Shown piece by piece: positions 62,682-64,000 of a DNA stretch of 64,000 nt (the stretch's first letter is position 1; each line of letters begins with the position of its first letter). A program made the position numbers and the translations under genes. The DNA is from Idiomarina sp. MD25a (lineage in GTDB: Bacteria > Pseudomonadota > Gammaproteobacteria > Enterobacterales > Alteromonadaceae): positions 186,066-250,065 of the forward strand of contig NZ_MDGT01000002.1 in assembly GCF_001870515.1 (NCBI RefSeq), given 5' to 3'. A model generated the notes under the pieces. That model was given only the letters and a program-made list of their open reading frames with translations. It made no database searches and had not been told where the DNA came from.

Positions 62682-63839
62682 ATGATTCGTTTACTGAGCC
62701 AAGTATCAGCAGGCGCGACGGCTGTCTTTGTAGGTTATAGCAGTGCCGTTGTACTGATACTCGAAGCAGCATCGCAACTGGACTCATCGCCCGCACTGCA
62801 AAGTGCTTGGTTGCTGGCGGTTGGGCTGGCGATGGGCATTTCAACGATCGCTTTATCGTTATATTACAAAGCTCCCGTACTGACGGCTTGGTCAACACCG
62901 GGCATCGCGTTGCTGATTGGCTCACTCACGGGTTTAACGGTGGCTGAGGCGGTCGGGGTTTTTGTTTTTTCCTCTAGTTTAATGGTTGTGTTTGGGGTCA
63001 GTGGTCTTGCTGACAGGATGATGAAATGGGTCCCTAGCCATGTTGCAGCGGCTATTTTGGCAGGCATACTACTTAAGTTTGTGAGTGCAATTCTGCCGGC
63101 GCTTAATTCGTTTCCTATTATCGCGGGTGGTCTCATCATCATTTACTTTATCTGCCGTGCGTATACACCGCGATGGGTTTTTTTGTGGTTACTGCTAGCG
63201 GCTATCACATTACCATTTTTTACGGGCAAGCTTAATGAGCAACCGCTAATGATGGAAGCACCGCAGTGGATCTGGGTATGGCCCGACTTCAACTGGCCTG
63301 CGCTTATTGGTGTGGGTATTCCGTTATTCGTGGTCACTATGGTTTCACAAAACGTTCCCGGCGTGATGATGCTGCGTGCCAATGGTTACGCACCGCCAAC
63401 ATCGCCACTTATCACAACAACCGGTTTAGCGGGATTGCTACTGGCGCCGCTGGGCGCATTTGCGATAAACCTCGCGGCAATTACCGCCGCAATTTGCCAA
63501 ACCGAGGATGCAGACCCCGATCCAGCGCAGCGCTATAAAGCGGCGGTGGCTGCCGGAGGATTTTATATTCTGATGGGACTCGCAGGATCACTTATCGTGA
63601 GCCTATTCATGATGATGCCGCAAGCGGCAACGGCGACGCTGGCTGGCTTGGCACTCTTGCCGGTGATTACGCAGAATCTGCAACGCGCCTTTAGCAATAC
63701 ATCGGGTGCTTATGCTGCGGCAATCGCGTTCATTGTTACTGTGGCTGATATATCATTTTTTAGTATCAGTAGTGCGTTTTGGGGCTTGCTAGTGGGCTGT
63801 GTAGTGGCATTTCTATCTGAACGTACACATCGTATTTAG
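62682..63839 (+). CDS. benE: BenE-family transporter
   Basis: Inner-membrane carrier of 385 residues with about twelve hydrophobic helices. The start MIRLLSQVSAGATAVFVGYSSAVVLI and the middle WSTPGIALL and FVVTMVSQNVPGVMMLRANGY are characteristic of the BenE (benzoate/H+ symporter) family. No benzoate degradation genes are near, so the substrate may differ. I take the ATG at 62682; the upstream in-frame TTG overlaps operator 2. Controlled by the divergent XRE-cupin regulator, by inference. Confidence 0.9.
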   Translation: MIRLLSQVSAGATAVFVGYSSAVVLILEAASQLDSSPALQSAWLLAVGLAMGISTIALSLYYKAPVLTAWSTPGIALLIGSLTGLTVAEAVGVFVFSSSLMVVFGVSGLADRMMKWVPSHVAAAILAGILLKFVSAILPALNSFPIIAGGLIIIYFICRAYTPRWVFLWLLLAAITLPFFTGKLNEQPLMMEAPQWIWVWPDFNWPALIGVGIPLFVVTMVSQNVPGVMMLRANGYAPPTSPLITTTGLAGLLLAPLGAFAINLAAITAAICQTEDADPDPAQRYKAAVAAGGFYILMGLAGSLIVSLFMMMPQAATATLAGLALLPVITQNLQRAFSNTSGAYAAAIAFIVTVADISFFSISSAFWGLLVGCVVAFLSERTHRI

Positions 63840-63913
63840 TTACATTTTAACAATGACTCAACATTATATGATGTGCGATGATACAACACACAATAATCAT
63901 CAGATAATCAGCT

Positions 63914-64000
63914 ATGAGCCGCGTTTTATTTGTTTTTTCTTTTGTTGTTTTATTGGTTTCCGGTTGTTCCACTAATCAAATTCAGGTGATTAACTCGGAG
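63914..64000 (+). CDS. Lipoprotein (3' partial, cut by window end)
   Basis: 29 codons are present. The N-terminus is a short lipoprotein signal (MSRVLFVFSFVVLLVSGC) with lipobox LVSGC and Ser after Cys, which favours outer-membrane sorting. The rest lies outside the window, so no function can be given. Confidence 0.75.
   Translation, partial: MSRVLFVFSFVVLLVSGCSTNQIQVINSE

Noticed and set aside
1-64000. CRISPR arrays, rRNA and tRNA genes
   Set aside because: No regularly spaced repeats of CRISPR type, no rRNA, and no tRNA apart from the tRNA-like part of tmRNA were found by reading.

Overview
The window reads as chromosome of a marine-type gammaproteobacterium, most likely Alteromonadales and possibly Idiomarinaceae. 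This is inferred from gene content only: a branched-chain keto acid dehydrogenase operon, AstE, FadE, AbgT, two TonB-dependent siderophore receptors, and a tmRNA whose tag decodes as ANDDNYALAA. No species is claimed.

Region 1 (1-24.5 kb) is core chromosome: a DUF599 membrane protein (cut by the window edge), astE, the three-gene bkd operon, an EamA exporter, a VOC protein, a soluble PAS-PAS chemoreceptor, an AbgT transporter, rnhB, a 2OG-Fe(II) oxygenase overlapping a lipoprotein 5'-nucleotidase, a Bcr/CflA MFS pump, fadE with a FadR-like site, purM-purN, trkH, a GNAT/C39-peptidase fusion, an Old Yellow Enzyme and elbB. Amino-acid and fatty-acid catabolism dominate.

Region 2 (24.6-41.5 kb) is accessory DNA at the 3' end of ssrA. 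The first unit (24915-29565) is a compact element bounded by a perfect 29-bp direct repeat. It carries a P2-A/phiX-A-like HUH replication endonuclease, two unknown small proteins, an excisionase-like protein, a tyrosine integrase and one unknown membrane protein. The native ssrA terminator has been pushed 4.6 kb downstream. A second, P4-type integrase follows at 29752 and heads a defence-gene cluster: an OLD-type ATPase/TOPRIM nuclease, a PD-(D/E)XK-like protein with a coiled-coil tail, a YgjP-type metallopeptidase and a complete type I restriction-modification system (hsdM-hsdS-hsdR). I could not find the right boundary of this second island.

Region 3 (41.5-64 kb) returns to core-like genes: a LysR regulator with a 57-codon Cys-rich companion ORF, CsaA, a cupin, a GyrI-like protein with an AraC remnant upstream, an SQR-like flavoprotein, an MDR dehydrogenase, two siderophore receptors, rhlE, a diguanylate cyclase, arfB, a GPP34 protein, a decayed chemoreceptor, a cold-shock protein, two short-chain dehydrogenase-fold proteins, an EAL protein, a DUF547 protein, and an XRE-cupin regulator divergent from benE with two palindromic operators. 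The last bases start a lipoprotein gene.

The best candidates for something undescribed are: (i) the minimal HUH element in ssrA with its unknown cargo; (ii) a possible Fur-controlled small RNA at about 58.05-58.12 kb, where a Fur-like box lies exactly between -35 and -10 and a short C/U-rich transcript would end at a hairpin; (iii) the PD-(D/E)XK/coiled-coil protein next to the type I system. All functional statements come from reading motifs by eye; no database search was possible.
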